Shown: piece after piece, positions 52,725-62,723 of the stretch
How the letters are laid out: every line of letters starts with the position of its first letter
How positions within the stretch are numbered: position 1 is the first letter of the stretch
From: Nocardioides zeae
GTDB taxonomy: Bacteria > Actinomycetota > Actinomycetes > Propionibacteriales > Nocardioidaceae
DNA: 64,000 nucleotides
Direction of reading: 5' to 3'
Assembly: GCF_030818655.1 (NCBI RefSeq)
Contig: NZ_JAUTAN010000001.1
Location: 3,410,001 to 3,474,000 of the forward strand
Position numbers and translations under genes: made by a program
Notes under the pieces: generated by a model
Database searches by the model: none
What the model was told of the DNA's origin: nothing
Seen by the model: the letters and a program-made list of their open reading frames with translations, nothing else

Positions 52725-54044
52725 GTGACCGTCCCGCCCGCCCCCACGACCGCGCTGCCGACCGCCGACGACGTCGAGGCCGCCGCGACCCTGCTCGCGC
52801 CGGTCATCCCCCCGACGCCGCTGCAGCGGAGCGCGCGGCTGTCGGCCGCGACCGGGCTCGACGTGTGGCTCAAGCGGGAGGACCTGACGACCGTGCGGTC
52901 CTACAAGGTGCGCGGCGCCTACACGGTCATCGCGGGTCTCGACGCGGCGGCCCGCGAGCGGGGCGTCACGTGCGCCAGCGCCGGCAACCACGCCCAGGGC
53001 GTCGCCTACGCGTGTGCCCGGGCGGGCGTGCGCGCGACGATCTTCCTGCCGCGCACGACCCCGCGGCAGAAGCGCGACCGGGTGGCGACGCTGGGCGGCG
53101 CGCTCGTCGAGGTGGTCATCGCGGGCGAGGCGTACGACGACGCCGCGTCCGCCTGCGCCGAGTTCGCCGAGGCCTCCGGGGCCACCGTCGTCCCGGCGTT
53201 CGACCACCCCCAGACCATCGCGGGCCAGGGCACCGTGACCGCCGAGATCGTCGACCAGGCGGCGGACGCCGGCCTCGAGCCGGCGGCGATCGTCGTACCG
53301 GTCGGCGGCGCCGGTCTCCTCGCCGGGGCCCTGACGCTGCTCGCGGAGCGGGCCCCGGGCGTGCGGGTCGTGGCGGCGGAGCCCGCGGGCGCGGCCTCCC
53401 TGGCGGCGGCGCTCGACGCCGGCGGGCCGACCGACCTCGAGCACGTCGACCCGTTCGTCGACGGCGCGGCGGTGCGCCGCGTCGGCGCGGTGACGTACGC
53501 CGCGGTCGACGCCGCCCGCAGCCACGGCGGTGGCCCGGTCGACCTCGCCACCGTGGCGGTGCCCGAGGGACTCATCTGCGTCGAGATGCTCGACCTCTAC
53601 CAGGCCGACGGGATCATCGCCGAGCCCGCGGGGGCCCTGGCGAGCGCCGCGCTCCGCCAGGTGGTGGCCGACCCCGACGGCGGCCTGGTGCCCGGCAGCA
53701 CCGTCGTCTGCGTGGTCTCGGGCGGCAACAACGACGTCTCGCGCTACGCGGACGTCGTCGAGCGGGCGCTCGTGCACGAGGGCGTGAAGCACTACTTCCT
53801 CGTCGAGTTCCCCCAGGAGCCCGGGGCGCTGCGGCGGTTCCTCGACGAGGTGCTCGGCCCCGACGACGACATCACGCTGTTCGAGTACACGAAGCGCAAC
53901 AACCGCGAGACCGGTCCCGCCCTCGTCGGCGTGGAGCTGGGCGACCCGGCCGAGCTGGAGGGGCTGGTCGAGCGCATGCGCACGTCGAACCTCCGCGTCC
54001 AGAAGGTCGATCCCGACAGCCCCCTGTTCGGCTTCGTGCTCTGA
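52725..54044 (+). CDS. ilvA: Threonine ammonia-lyase (threonine dehydratase)
   Basis: 439 residues from GTG 52725. Fold-type II PLP enzyme: LKREDLTTVRSYKVRGA (the Lys of SYKVRGA binds PLP), SAGNHAQGVAYAC, PVGGAGLLAGAL, VVSGGNNDVSRY. The C-terminal single ACT-like domain (HYFLVEFPQEPGALRRFLDEVLGPDDDITLFEYTKRNN) gives isoleucine feedback in biosynthetic enzymes. It deaminates threonine to 2-oxobutanoate, the first step of isoleucine synthesis. The 400-plus-residue length with one regulatory domain matches the corynebacterial-type IlvA. Confidence 0.93.
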   Translation: MTVPPAPTTALPTADDVEAAATLLAPVIPPTPLQRSARLSAATGLDVWLKREDLTTVRSYKVRGAYTVIAGLDAAARERGVTCASAGNHAQGVAYACARAGVRATIFLPRTTPRQKRDRVATLGGALVEVVIAGEAYDDAASACAEFAEASGATVVPAFDHPQTIAGQGTVTAEIVDQAADAGLEPAAIVVPVGGAGLLAGALTLLAERAPGVRVVAAEPAGAASLAAALDAGGPTDLEHVDPFVDGAAVRRVGAVTYAAVDAARSHGGGPVDLATVAVPEGLICVEMLDLYQADGIIAEPAGALASAALRQVVADPDGGLVPGSTVVCVVSGGNNDVSRYADVVERALVHEGVKHYFLVEFPQEPGALRRFLDEVLGPDDDITLFEYTKRNNRETGPALVGVELGDPAELEGLVERMRTSNLRVQKVDPDSPLFGFVL

Positions 54045-54153
54045 CTCAGGTCGGACGCACCGCTGCCGATCGCCTGTGACGTCTAGGTGACGTGGGGCAC
54101 ACTGGCCCCCACGCGACCAGCGGTCCGAGGAGACCGGCGCACAGGAGGTGGTC

Positions 54154-55188
54154 ATGACGACCGGCACGCAACGGCGACGCGGCAGCGCGCGACGCACCCT
54201 CTCCGCCGCCCCGGCGGGCTCCCTCCTCGTGCGGCGCGACCTCGGTGGCGGGGGCGTGCGCTCGACGGCGCTCGACCTGACGCTCCGGGCCACGGTGCGC
54301 CCGCTCATCACCGCGTGGGCCCTCGCGCCGGGCCTGCCGTGGCCCTACGCGGTCGTCGACCAGGTCGGGCGGCTGCTCCGCCCCCTGCCCGGCACCGCGT
54401 TCGAGCGCTACCGCCTGCCGCACTGCTCCGCCACGCGCATCACGACGGCCGCATCGGCCGACAGCGGCACCACCGTGGTCTACCTCCACGGCGGCGCCTT
54501 CCTCGTCGGCGGCAACCACCTCCACCGCCAGCTGCTGAGCCGCGTCGCGCACCGCACGGGCGCGACGGTGCTGGCGCCGGAGTACCGCAAGCTCCCCCGC
54601 CACACCATCACCGACGCGCTCGAGGACGCCCTCGACGCCTACCGGCACGCGCTCGCCCACGGGGCCGACCCCGACCGCACGGTGCTCATGGGCGACTCCG
54701 CCGGCGGGTTCCTGGCGGTCATGCTGGCCGTCGCCGCGCAGCGTGCCGGCCTCCCCCGTCCGGCCGGCATCGTCGCGATGTCCCCGCTCGTCGACTTCCT
54801 CGCCCCCGAGCTGCCCTACCCGGGCTGCACCCTCTTCCCCCGCAGCGCCATCGGCCGCTTCCAGCAGGTCGCGGCGCGGGTCAACCGGCGCAAGGGCCTG
54901 GGCGACGACCCCATCGAGTCGCCGACCCACGCCGCGCGCCGCGGCCTGCCGCCGACGCTGGTGCAGGTCAGCTCCGCCGAGAGCCTGTACGCCGACGGCG
55001 TGCGTCTCGCCGAGGCCCTCGCCGACGCGGGCACGGCGGTCGAGCTGGAGGTCTGGGACAAGCAGGTGCACGTCTTCCAGGCCGCCGCCGGCCTCCTCAA
55101 GGAAGCCGGCGAGGCCCTCGAGAGCATCGGCGGGTTCGTCGAGCGGGCGTTCGCCGCGGCCGACGGCGTCGCCGCCGACATCGCCTGA
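54154..55188 (+). CDS. Alpha/beta-hydrolase esterase (HSL/LipN-like family)
   Basis: 344 residues. ATG 54154 is chosen because AGGAGG (54143-54148) lies five bases before it; the GTG at 54148 overlaps that site. Oxyanion motif YLHGGAFLVGG, nucleophile elbow MGDSAGGFLAV, acid near VSSAESLYADG and His in VWDKQVHVFQ. This is the hormone-sensitive-lipase group that hydrolyses short to medium acyl esters. No signal peptide. Single gene converging on the HtaA protein gene. Confidence 0.88.
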   Translation: MTTGTQRRRGSARRTLSAAPAGSLLVRRDLGGGGVRSTALDLTLRATVRPLITAWALAPGLPWPYAVVDQVGRLLRPLPGTAFERYRLPHCSATRITTAASADSGTTVVYLHGGAFLVGGNHLHRQLLSRVAHRTGATVLAPEYRKLPRHTITDALEDALDAYRHALAHGADPDRTVLMGDSAGGFLAVMLAVAAQRAGLPRPAGIVAMSPLVDFLAPELPYPGCTLFPRSAIGRFQQVAARVNRRKGLGDDPIESPTHAARRGLPPTLVQVSSAESLYADGVRLAEALADAGTAVELEVWDKQVHVFQAAAGLLKEAGEALESIGGFVERAFAAADGVAADIA

Positions 55189-55194
55189 TCCTGC

Positions 55195-58100
55195 TCAGCG
55201 ACCCGTCGTCGTCACCCACAGGGAGCGCGACCGCGTGACGGTCCGGTAGGCCGGGTCCTCGGGCACGAAGACGATCCTGACCTGCCAGTTGCCCCGCGAC
55301 GGCAGCACCGGGGTGGCCATGCGGGTCGTGCGCCCCTCGTAGGTCCACGCCCGCGCCAGCACGCGGCTCGTGCCGACCTGGCGCGCGGTGACGAACACCG
55401 TGCCGCGGACCCGCTTGCCGTCGTGCCCCGCCAGCCAGAGGGAGAAGCCCTTGGCGCGCCCGGCGGTGCCGTACGCCGCCAGCGGGTCCCACCGCACCGT
55501 GCTGCCGACCGCGACCGAGCCCGGGGCGGGCGTCGACGGGGGTGACGGTGAGCGTCGCCTCGGCGCTGGTGACCGTCCCGGCGGAGCTGGTGGCGACGGC
55601 CCGGTAGCGCGTGCCGGACGCGCCCACCGCGACCGACCGGAGCAGGAGCGTCGGGCCCTCCGCGCCGGCCACGTCGTTCCAGGCCCCGCCGTCGGACCGC
55701 ACCTGCCAGCGCACCGTCGGCGCGGGCTCGCCGGCGACCGCCACGGTGAAGGTGGCGTCCTGACCGGCGCGGACACCGACGTCGACCGGCTGCCGGGTGA
55801 TGGACGGGGCGACGGTCCCCGGACCGCCCACGGGCACGGCGTCGCCGAGGTCCACCGTGAACGGCGCCGCCGGCTTGCGGGGATCGGCGGCGCCGCCGCT
55901 GGAGTACCAGTACGACGCGAGCCCGGTGCGTCCGTGAACGTCGACGAACTCCTGCGGCCAGGAGCCCCACCCGGCCCCGGTGCGGTCCTGGACCGCGTGG
56001 TCCGGCGGGGTGACCACCTCGACCCCCGCGTAGTCGGGCACGACCTCGACGACGCCCGCGGGATCGATCTCCACCCCGGAGAACGTCGCGACGGTGACGT
56101 CGGGGACCGGCTCCAGCGGCGTGCGGGTGCCGGGGTCCGACAGCGACGAGGCGTAGCCGCTGATGTCCGCGGTCAGCTCGCCGGTGCCGTCGGCCGCCAC
56201 CGTCAGCACGGGATCGGTCAGGGTGAAGGGCACCAGCCCGTCGTAGAAGTTCACCGACCACGCGCCGTCCCAGCGCACGATCGCCGTGCCGTCGGCCTCG
56301 AGCTCGGCGAGGCCGCCCCCGAGCCGGGCGACCTGCGTGACGTCACCGGACGTCTGCGCCGCCCGGGTGTCCCAGGTGGCCGCGGCCTCGGAGCCGTCCG
56401 CCGCCACGTGCAGGATCTCGACGTCGCCCGCGCTCGCGGCGTACGTCGCCGGCTCGCCGTCCGAGACCCCTGCGCTGAAGTAGCTCGACGAGCCGAACGG
56501 CGGCCGGGCCTGCAGCTCGGCGGAGCCCGACCAGTCGAGCACGACGCCCTTGAGGTCGAGGCCCTCCTCGGGCACCTCGACCGCCGGGGTGACGGTCAGC
56601 GTCGCGGTGCGGGTGGTCGTCGTGCCGGCGGTGTTCACCGCCCGTGCTCGGAACTGTGCGCCCGACTGCTCCACCTCCGTCGCCCGCACCGTGAGGGTCG
56701 AGCTGCCCTCGGCGGACGCGACCAGCACGTCGTCGTCGGGCACCACGTCGGCCCAGAAGCCGTCGACGCGACGCTGCCAGGTCACGGTCGGCTCGGGGTG
56801 GCCGGTGGTGAGCACGGAGAAGCTGGCGGGCGAGCCCGCGGTGGCGATCACGGAGGTCGGCGGCGCGACCACCACCGGGATGCTCTCCACGGTGAGCGCG
56901 GCCTCGGCCGACGGGACCGACCCGGCCGCGTTGGTGTGGACCGCACGGTAGACGGACCCCTGGCTCGCGGCGTCCGCGACCACCTCCAGCGTCGTCCCCG
57001 TGCCGCCGGGGACGTCGACGAACCGCGAGCTGCCGGGGGCCTTGACCTGCCAGCGGGTGGTGGGCGCGGGCGTACCGGTCGCCTCCGCCGTGAACGAGGC
57101 CGGCGCGGTGCCGCCGGCCGTGCCGATGCGCACGGTGCGGGGCTCCGGCTGCGTGGTGGGGGTCGGCACGATGCCGTCGAGCGCGAAACCCACGTAGCCG
57201 TGGCCGTACGGCGTGTCCCAGGTGTAGGCCTCGCCGTCGCTGCCCTGGGCCCACACCGTGCCGTCGCCGGGCACGACGAGCCCGGCGGACCGGGCGCTCA
57301 GCAGGTCGTCGCGACGGTCGAGGACGACGCGGCCGTCCCGGACGAGCACGAGCCGCTGGGTGCTGGCCGTCTGGCCCCACACCGAGCCGTCCGCCGGGTC
57401 GATCTCGTAGTCGTCGACGAGGCGGGGCGCCAGGTCCACCCAGTCACCGACGGGCTCGATGGTCCCGGCGGCGGTGAGGCGGTAGCTGCGCACGGCCGAC
57501 CGGACGTCGTCGAAGTAGAGCGAGCCCTGCGTGGCGAGGGCGACGTGGCCCTGCGGGGTCGTGAGCACGCCCACGGCCCGCGGGCTCTCGCTGCCGGGCA
57601 GGTCGGTGACCTGGGCCGCGCCGTCGACGACGGCGATGCGGCGGACCGGGGTCGCGAGCGCGGTGGTCGAGCCGGTCGGTGTGTAGGAGATCTGCTTGAG
57701 GAGGAGCGAGCCGTCCGCCGCCACCTTGACCGCGCCACCGGTGAAGGTGGCGGCCATGGTCGCGTAGGCGAAGCGGTTCGCGCGGGACTCCGACGCGGTC
57801 GGCAGCGGGTAGCGCTCCTCCGCGAGGCTGCCGTCCTCCTGCAGCGTCAGCACGTTGAGGAACCAGAGGTGCTGCTCGAAGGCGCTGCTCGCGACCCCGG
57901 CCGGCACCTCGCGGTTGACTGTCAGGAGGCGGTCACGCTGCTCGTCCCAGACGGCGAGGGTCTGGTTGGGACGGCGGGTGAGCGGCACCGCCAGGGTGCC
58001 CGTGCGGTAGGTCCGCGCCTCCGGGTCCCACGCCAGGTAGGAGTCCACCGGGGCGGTCGCCCCGGACGCGGAGGCGAACCAGATGCGCTGGCGCTCGCGG

Positions 58101-59080
58101 TCGACGACGTACGGCGCGCTCCCCGCCCGTCCCGGCACCACGACGGGCTCGCCGAGCGGCTGCATCGTGCGCAGGTCGAGCGCCTGGGCGACGGTGGTGT
58201 TCGTGTCGTCGGACCACCGGGCGTGCACGATGCCCCGCTCGGGGTCCTCCCACAGCGGCTCCTGCCACACCTGCATGAGGTCCTTCACGAGGACGGCCGA
58301 GCCCGTGCGGGTGACCGCGGCGGTGCCGGGCTCGTCCCACGACTCCGAGAGGTCGGGGGCCCCGCCCTCGCCGACGTAGGTCACGCTGACGGGGTCGAGC
58401 GTCTGGCCCGCGCGGTACTGGTTGCCGAAGACCTCCCGCGCCGGGTAGTCGGGCAGCGCGCTCGGGATGCCGCTCCACGCGACGGTGCCGTCGTCGAGCG
58501 TCGGCGCCAGGCCGCTGACGTCGAGGTCGGCCATGACGATGCGGCCGTGGTCGACGACCTCCCACGTGCCGGCGTCGCGCGCGACGACCTCGGCGGTCAG
58601 CGTGGAGCCGTCCGGGCCGATCGTGACCTCGGGGTCCTCGAGCAGGACGTCGAGGACGTAGAGCTCCGTCGACCCCTCCCAGCCCGCCGGCGGGTCGATG
58701 AGGTGCGCCTCCTTCGGGTACCAGTGCCCCCGCCAGTGCACGGCCCCGTCGAAGGAGAGCGACGTGGTGCCGGTCTCCGCGTCGTACGAGCCGGCGACGA
58801 GGGGCCACTGGTACTCCCCCGCGTCGTTGACGGAGACCGTGTCGTCCCAGACGGACTCGGCGGCCGTGTAGGTGCGCCACGAGGCCTTCATGCCCCACGT
58901 CAGCTGACCGGTGGTCACGGGCGCGCCGAGCGCGCTGGGCGCGGCGGGCGGGCTCGCCGCCAGCGCCGGGGCGGGCGCCGGGCCCGCGAGGCCCGCCAGG
59001 GGGGCGAGCAGGAGCGTGCCGAGGGCGGCGCTCCCGAGACGTCGGAGGGGGCGCGCGGGGCGCGCGGTCGTGCTGGTCAC
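55195..59080 (-). pseudogene. Giant secreted HtaA/Ig-domain protein (haem-binding type), frameshifted near C-terminus
   Basis: Start GTG 59080 with GAGGAG eight bases upstream. Signal peptide about 1-42. HtaA domain 1 about 58-235 (GQLTWGMKASWRTYTA...GGSYD-like AGSYDAETGTTSLSF). A beta-propeller-like region runs about 240-635. Two Ig-like domains lie at about 640-825 (TRWQVKAPGS; TVTWQRRVDG). HtaA domain 2 is about 835-1075 (VLDWSGSAEL...TLTDPVLTVAADGTGELTADISGY). Ig-like 3 is about 1083-1180, then a last domain continues in a second frame (GSVAVGSTVRWDPLAAYG...SRSLWVTTTGR). One extra base in the G run 55538-55542 explains the shift; corrected length 1294 residues. HtaA domains bind haem in corynebacterial uptake systems. 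No membrane anchor is seen. Confidence 0.85.
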
Positions 59081-59167
59081 CGTGGTGCTCCTCGTGGGCG
59101 GTGTGCTGGGGGCGGGCCCGACGGACGGGCGCCCGACACCGGTGGCGTCGGGCACCCGTCGGCGGGA

Positions 59168-59659
59168 TCAGAACGCGAGGTCGACGTAGGTCGTGCTGAC
59201 GGGCACGTACGCCGCGGTGTAGGTCTGCACGACGAGGACGCAGTCGTCGGGACCGATCGACCCGCAGTCGGTGTCGGGCGAGCTGGGCGAGAGGCCCGGC
59301 ACGAAGCTCGTGTTCGTGAAGAGCTGCTCGACCGCGAGCGTCCGGGTGACGGTGCCCGACGCGGGGACGGTGGTGCTGACGGCGCCGGCCGCCTTGCACG
59401 AGCGGCCGAGCGGGACGTCGTTCTTGTCGCACTGCGCGATGGAGTAGCGCGCCTCGGTGGCCGGGTCGAACGTGACCGTGACGGTGACCGTGTCCGAGGT
59501 GGCCAGGCCCGTCGTCGGCGTGGTCGCGACGACGGTGGCGGCCTGCGCGGGCGCGGCCAGGAGGGCGGCGCCGACGGCGAGGCCGGCGGCGCCGGCGAGC
59601 AGGGCGCCGCGGCGGACGTGGGCGCGCGGCGAGGGAGTGGGACGCGGAGAGGGACGCAT
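59168..59659 (-). CDS. Secreted neocarzinostatin-like protein
   Basis: 163 residues, ATG preceded by GGAGG. Long signal peptide (RRGALLAGAAGLAVGAALLAAPAQA). The mature part (VVATTPTTGLATSDTVTVTVT...YSIAQCDKNDVPLGRSC...TRTLAVEQLFTNTSF...DTDCGSIGPDDCVLVV...TYVDLAF) follows the neocarzinostatin-family beta-sandwich, including two short disulfide loops (Cys pairs 11 and 8 residues apart). It is first in an iron-controlled pair with the HtaA protein, 87 bases apart. A small haem-shuttle or surface role is inferred; binding of an enediyne is not implied. Confidence 0.82.
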   Translation of the reverse strand: MRPSPRPTPSPRAHVRRGALLAGAAGLAVGAALLAAPAQAATVVATTPTTGLATSDTVTVTVTFDPATEARYSIAQCDKNDVPLGRSCKAAGAVSTTVPASGTVTRTLAVEQLFTNTSFVPGLSPSSPDTDCGSIGPDDCVLVVQTYTAAYVPVSTTYVDLAF

Positions 59660-59730
59660 GGTGGACCTCCGTGGGATGGCGGCGGTTGCCGCGACCCAGG
59701 TGTGCGGACCCGATGACCGCAGCCTGTGAG

Positions 59731-59749
59731 TTAGGTAAGGCTTACCTGA
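59731..59749. promoter_or_regulatory. DtxR/IdeR iron box
   Basis: TTAGGTAAGGCTTACCTGA matches the 19-bp DtxR/IdeR consensus TTAGGTTAGGCTAACCTAA at 16 of 19 positions and is itself a near-perfect palindrome. It lies 71 bases before the ATG of the neocarzinostatin-like gene. It predicts repression in iron-replete cells and induction in iron starvation for the pair downstream. Confidence 0.9.
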
Positions 59750-59827
59750 GTAAGCGCACCTTGGCGCACGACGCGCCTCACCCGCAAGGGGGGTCCACGA
59801 TCTGGTCGGCGGCCGCGCCGCCCCACC

Positions 59828-60658
59828 TCAGGGGTGCTGCAGCGTGCCCGGGTCGACGACGTTGCGCGGGTCGCGCAGGGCGCCGAGGAGCTGACCGTCG
59901 CCGGAGAGACGCACGGTCCGGGGGTCGTCGAGCAGGTCGACGACGAGCACGGTGACGTTGTCCCGGCCGCCGCCGTCGAGCGCCGCCTGCACGAGGTCGC
60001 GGGTGGCGGTCTCCGCGTCCCGGGTGCTGACGATGTGGGCGACGGCGCGGTCCTCGACCATGTCGGTGAGGCCGTCGCTGCACACGAGGAAGCGGTCGCC
60101 CGGCCGCGCGTCGAGCACGTGGATGTCGGGCTGCAGGTCGGCCTCGTCGCCGGAGCCCGCGTGCAGCGACCGCATCACGACGTTGCGCATCGGGTGGTGG
60201 CGCACCGACTCGGCCGTGATGTCGCCCGAGTCGAGGAGGGCCTGCACGAGCGTGTGGTCGTGGGAGACGCGCGACAGCTGTCCGTCGCGCAGCAGGTAGG
60301 CCCGCGAGTCGCCGATGTGGGCGAGCACGACGCGGTGCCCGTCGGTGGCCAGGGCGGTGAGCGTGGTGGCCATCCCCCGGCGCTCGGGGTCGAGCGCCAC
60401 CCCCCGGTGCAGGTCGACGACGGCCCGACGGATCGCGTCACCGAGCACGAGCACGGGGTCGTCGTCGGGGTGGGCACGCGTGGTCGCGGCCACGACGTAG
60501 GCCGCCGTCGCCGACGCCACCTCGCCGGCCGCCGCCCCGCCGACGCCGTCCGCGACGAGCGCGAGGTACGGCGAGGAGTAGGCGGCGTCCTCGTTGTGGT
60601 CCCGCACGAGCCCCACGTGGCTCGCCCCCGTACCGACGAAACGCAGCATGCCGCCCAT
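59828..60658 (-). CDS. PP2C-type (PPM) serine/threonine protein phosphatase
   Basis: About 276 residues from ATG 60658 (MGGMLRFVGTGASHVGLVRDHNEDAAY; an ATG at 60649 is also possible). Metal-binding motifs are DHNEDA, LVADGVGGAAAGEVAS, HIGDSRAYLLRDG, FLVCSDGLTDMV and GGRDNVTVLVVDLL, the full eleven-motif PP2C set in order. Cytosolic, removing phosphate from Ser/Thr kinase substrates. It stands alone between the iron-box promoter and the divergent PfkB gene. Confidence 0.92.
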   Translation of the reverse strand: MGGMLRFVGTGASHVGLVRDHNEDAAYSSPYLALVADGVGGAAAGEVASATAAYVVAATTRAHPDDDPVLVLGDAIRRAVVDLHRGVALDPERRGMATTLTALATDGHRVVLAHIGDSRAYLLRDGQLSRVSHDHTLVQALLDSGDITAESVRHHPMRNVVMRSLHAGSGDEADLQPDIHVLDARPGDRFLVCSDGLTDMVEDRAVAHIVSTRDAETATRDLVQAALDGGGRDNVTVLVVDLLDDPRTVRLSGDGQLLGALRDPRNVVDPGTLQHP

Positions 60659-60782
60659 CGTGGCACGGACGGGTGAGCCGGTGCCCCCGACGGTGCGCGC
60701 GCGGCACCGGCGCGTGTGACGCATGGCACTCCTGACGCTCTGGGCGTGCTATGGGGCCCCGTCGCGTCGTACCGTCCTCGAC

Positions 60783-61748
60783 GTGACCACCTCGCCCCAC
60801 GTGACCTGCATCGGCGGCGCCGTGGTCGACCGGTCCTACCGCATCGGTGGACCCGTCGTCCTCGGCTCGTCGAACGCCGCCACGGGCGCGACGTCCTTCG
60901 GCGGGGTCGCACGCAACGTCGCCGAGAACCTCAGCCGGCTCGGCACCCGCGCGGCCCTCGTGTCGGTCGTCGGCGACGACGTCCCCGGCCGCGCCCTCCT
61001 CGACGACCTCGACCGCCTCGGGGTGGACCGCTGGGCGGTGCGGCCGCTGGCGGGACAGACCACCGCGACGTCCGCCGCCGTGCGCGGCCCGGACGGCGAG
61101 CTGGTCGTGGGCGCGAGCGACCTGCGCGCCTTCGACGAGATCACCCCCGACCGCGTCGCCGAGCCGCTCTCGCGGGTCGACCCGGGCGCGTGGGTGTTCG
61201 CCGACGCCACCCTCCCGAGCTCCACGCAGACGCGGCTGGCGACCGCGCGGCGCACCCGCGGCTTCCGCCTCGCCGTCGACACCGTCGCGACGTCGAAGGC
61301 TCCCCGGCTGCCCGCCGACCTGGGCGCCATCGACGTGCTGTTCACCAACGTCGAGGAGGCCCGGGCGCTGCTCGCCGACCGCGGCCGCGCCCTCCCGGCG
61401 GGTCCCGACGGCACCGTGGACCCGGACGCCGTGGTGCACGCCCTCCTCGCCACCGGGGTGCGCGCCGTCGTGCTGACCCTGGGTCCCGCCGGCCAGGTCG
61501 TGGGCCAGCCCGACGTGCTCGTCCGCACCCCCGTGGTGCCGGCCTCCGTGGTCGACACCAACGGCGTCGGCGACGCGCTCGTCGGCGCCACGCTCGCCGA
61601 CCTGGTGCGCGGCGTGCCGCTCGTCGACGCCGTGCGGTCCGGCGCCGCCGCCGCCGCGCTCACCACGGAGACCGCCAGCAGCGTCAACCCCGCCCTGTCG
61701 CCCGCGCTCGTCGCGTCGCGGCGGGTCGTGCCGGAGGGCGTGGGCTGA
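60783..61748 (+). CDS. PfkB-family carbohydrate kinase (pseudouridine-kinase-like)
   Basis: 321 residues from GTG 60783. The start CIGGAVVDRSYRIGGPVVLGSSNAATGATSFGGVARNVAENLSRLG matches the PsuK-type subgroup, where TSNP...FGGVARNVAENLARLG is typical. The PfkB C-terminal signature DTNGVGDALVGATLAD carries the catalytic Asp. TACCGT (60770-60775) seven bases upstream is a -10 candidate, so the mRNA may be leaderless. No pseudouridine glycosidase (psuG) gene is next to it, so ribokinase-type substrates remain possible. Confidence 0.86.
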   Translation: MTTSPHVTCIGGAVVDRSYRIGGPVVLGSSNAATGATSFGGVARNVAENLSRLGTRAALVSVVGDDVPGRALLDDLDRLGVDRWAVRPLAGQTTATSAAVRGPDGELVVGASDLRAFDEITPDRVAEPLSRVDPGAWVFADATLPSSTQTRLATARRTRGFRLAVDTVATSKAPRLPADLGAIDVLFTNVEEARALLADRGRALPAGPDGTVDPDAVVHALLATGVRAVVLTLGPAGQVVGQPDVLVRTPVVPASVVDTNGVGDALVGATLADLVRGVPLVDAVRSGAAAAALTTETASSVNPALSPALVASRRVVPEGVG

Positions 61749-61763
61749 GCCGGTCCGCCGGGC

Positions 61764-62723
61764 TCAGGAGCAGGCGCCGCCGCCCCCCTCGACCCGGGAC
61801 AGGAGGAGGGCCGGTCCCGCGGTCGGCGTGCCGTGCACGACGAGGTCCCACTGCTCCGCCAACGGGTCCCCGCCCATGATGGTGGCCATGCTCGGGTAGA
61901 ACTCGGCCCCCATGTCGCTCGTGTCGTCGTTCCAGGTCAGCAGCATCTCGTCGTCGAAGTCGGCGTGCATCGAGGGGTAGCGCTCCAGCCCGATCGCAGC
62001 GGAGAAGGAGTCCCGCAGCGGGTTCGTCGCGGCGTCGGCGGACAGCGCCGGCAGGCACGTCCCGGTGCTGGACCGCACGGCCTCGTCCGCATTGACGATC
62101 GTGGCATCGAGGCTGCCGTCCGCGGCCCGGTCCGCGACCTCGATGCGCACCGGGAGCTCGATGGACGCGTCGTACCCGCCGTCACGGAACCCGCTGATCG
62201 TTCCCTCGAGCACGGCCCCGGCGAACGTGCGCGCGACGATGGCGTCCTCCGCGACGCGCACGACGGGCCGCAGCTCGACGACCTTCCCGTCCTCGATCCG
62301 CGCGCCGTAGATCTGCGAGGCGTAGGGCATGCCGTCGGCGACGACTGCTGAGTCCGAGTCGGCGTTCTCGGCGGTCACCTGGGCGGTCGCCGCCTCCGAG
62401 AGCGGCACGACTCCCTCGCGGGTCCACAGCCCGCCACCTCCCCGCACGATCGCGCCGAAGCGGGCGTCGTCCCCGGGATCGGCCGGCAGCCGGACGGGGG
62501 CTCCGTCAGCGAACAGGTCGCTGCAGGTGACGAGGCCGTCGTCGCCCCGCGTCCCCCCGGGACACACCTCCGACGCCTCGCTCTTCAGCGTGGGGACCGT
62601 CGCGCGGTCGGGGTCGTTCGAGTCGCTGCCGCAGGCCGTGAGCGTGCCTGCGGCGAGCGCCGCGGTGACGGCCGCGACGGCGAGGCGGACGACGAGACGG
62701 GTGGGGCGGGGGGTGGTTGCCAT
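61764..62723 (-). CDS. Hypothetical secreted lipoprotein
   Basis: 319 residues, ATG with GGAGG six bases upstream. Lipobox AGTLTACGSDSND (Cys about residue 31). The mature protein has two nearby Cys (VCPGGTRGDDGLVTCSDLF), a long beta-rich middle and a Gly-rich end (RVEGGGGACS). Acidic overall. No family recognised. It converges on the PfkB gene. In the 205-bp gap upstream of it, GCAGGCAGCCTGC (62826-62838) is a small palindrome of unknown meaning. Confidence 0.78.
   Translation of the reverse strand: MATTPRPTRLVVRLAVAAVTAALAAGTLTACGSDSNDPDRATVPTLKSEASEVCPGGTRGDDGLVTCSDLFADGAPVRLPADPGDDARFGAIVRGGGGLWTREGVVPLSEAATAQVTAENADSDSAVVADGMPYASQIYGARIEDGKVVELRPVVRVAEDAIVARTFAGAVLEGTISGFRDGGYDASIELPVRIEVADRAADGSLDATIVNADEAVRSSTGTCLPALSADAATNPLRDSFSAAIGLERYPSMHADFDDEMLLTWNDDTSDMGAEFYPSMATIMGGDPLAEQWDLVVHGTPTAGPALLLSRVEGGGGACS

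Noticed and set aside
59168..59659. Enediyne apoprotein / antibiotic cluster
   Set aside because: Neocarzinostatin-like fold only; no polyketide synthase or enediyne genes nearby, and the iron box and HtaA neighbour point to iron metabolism.
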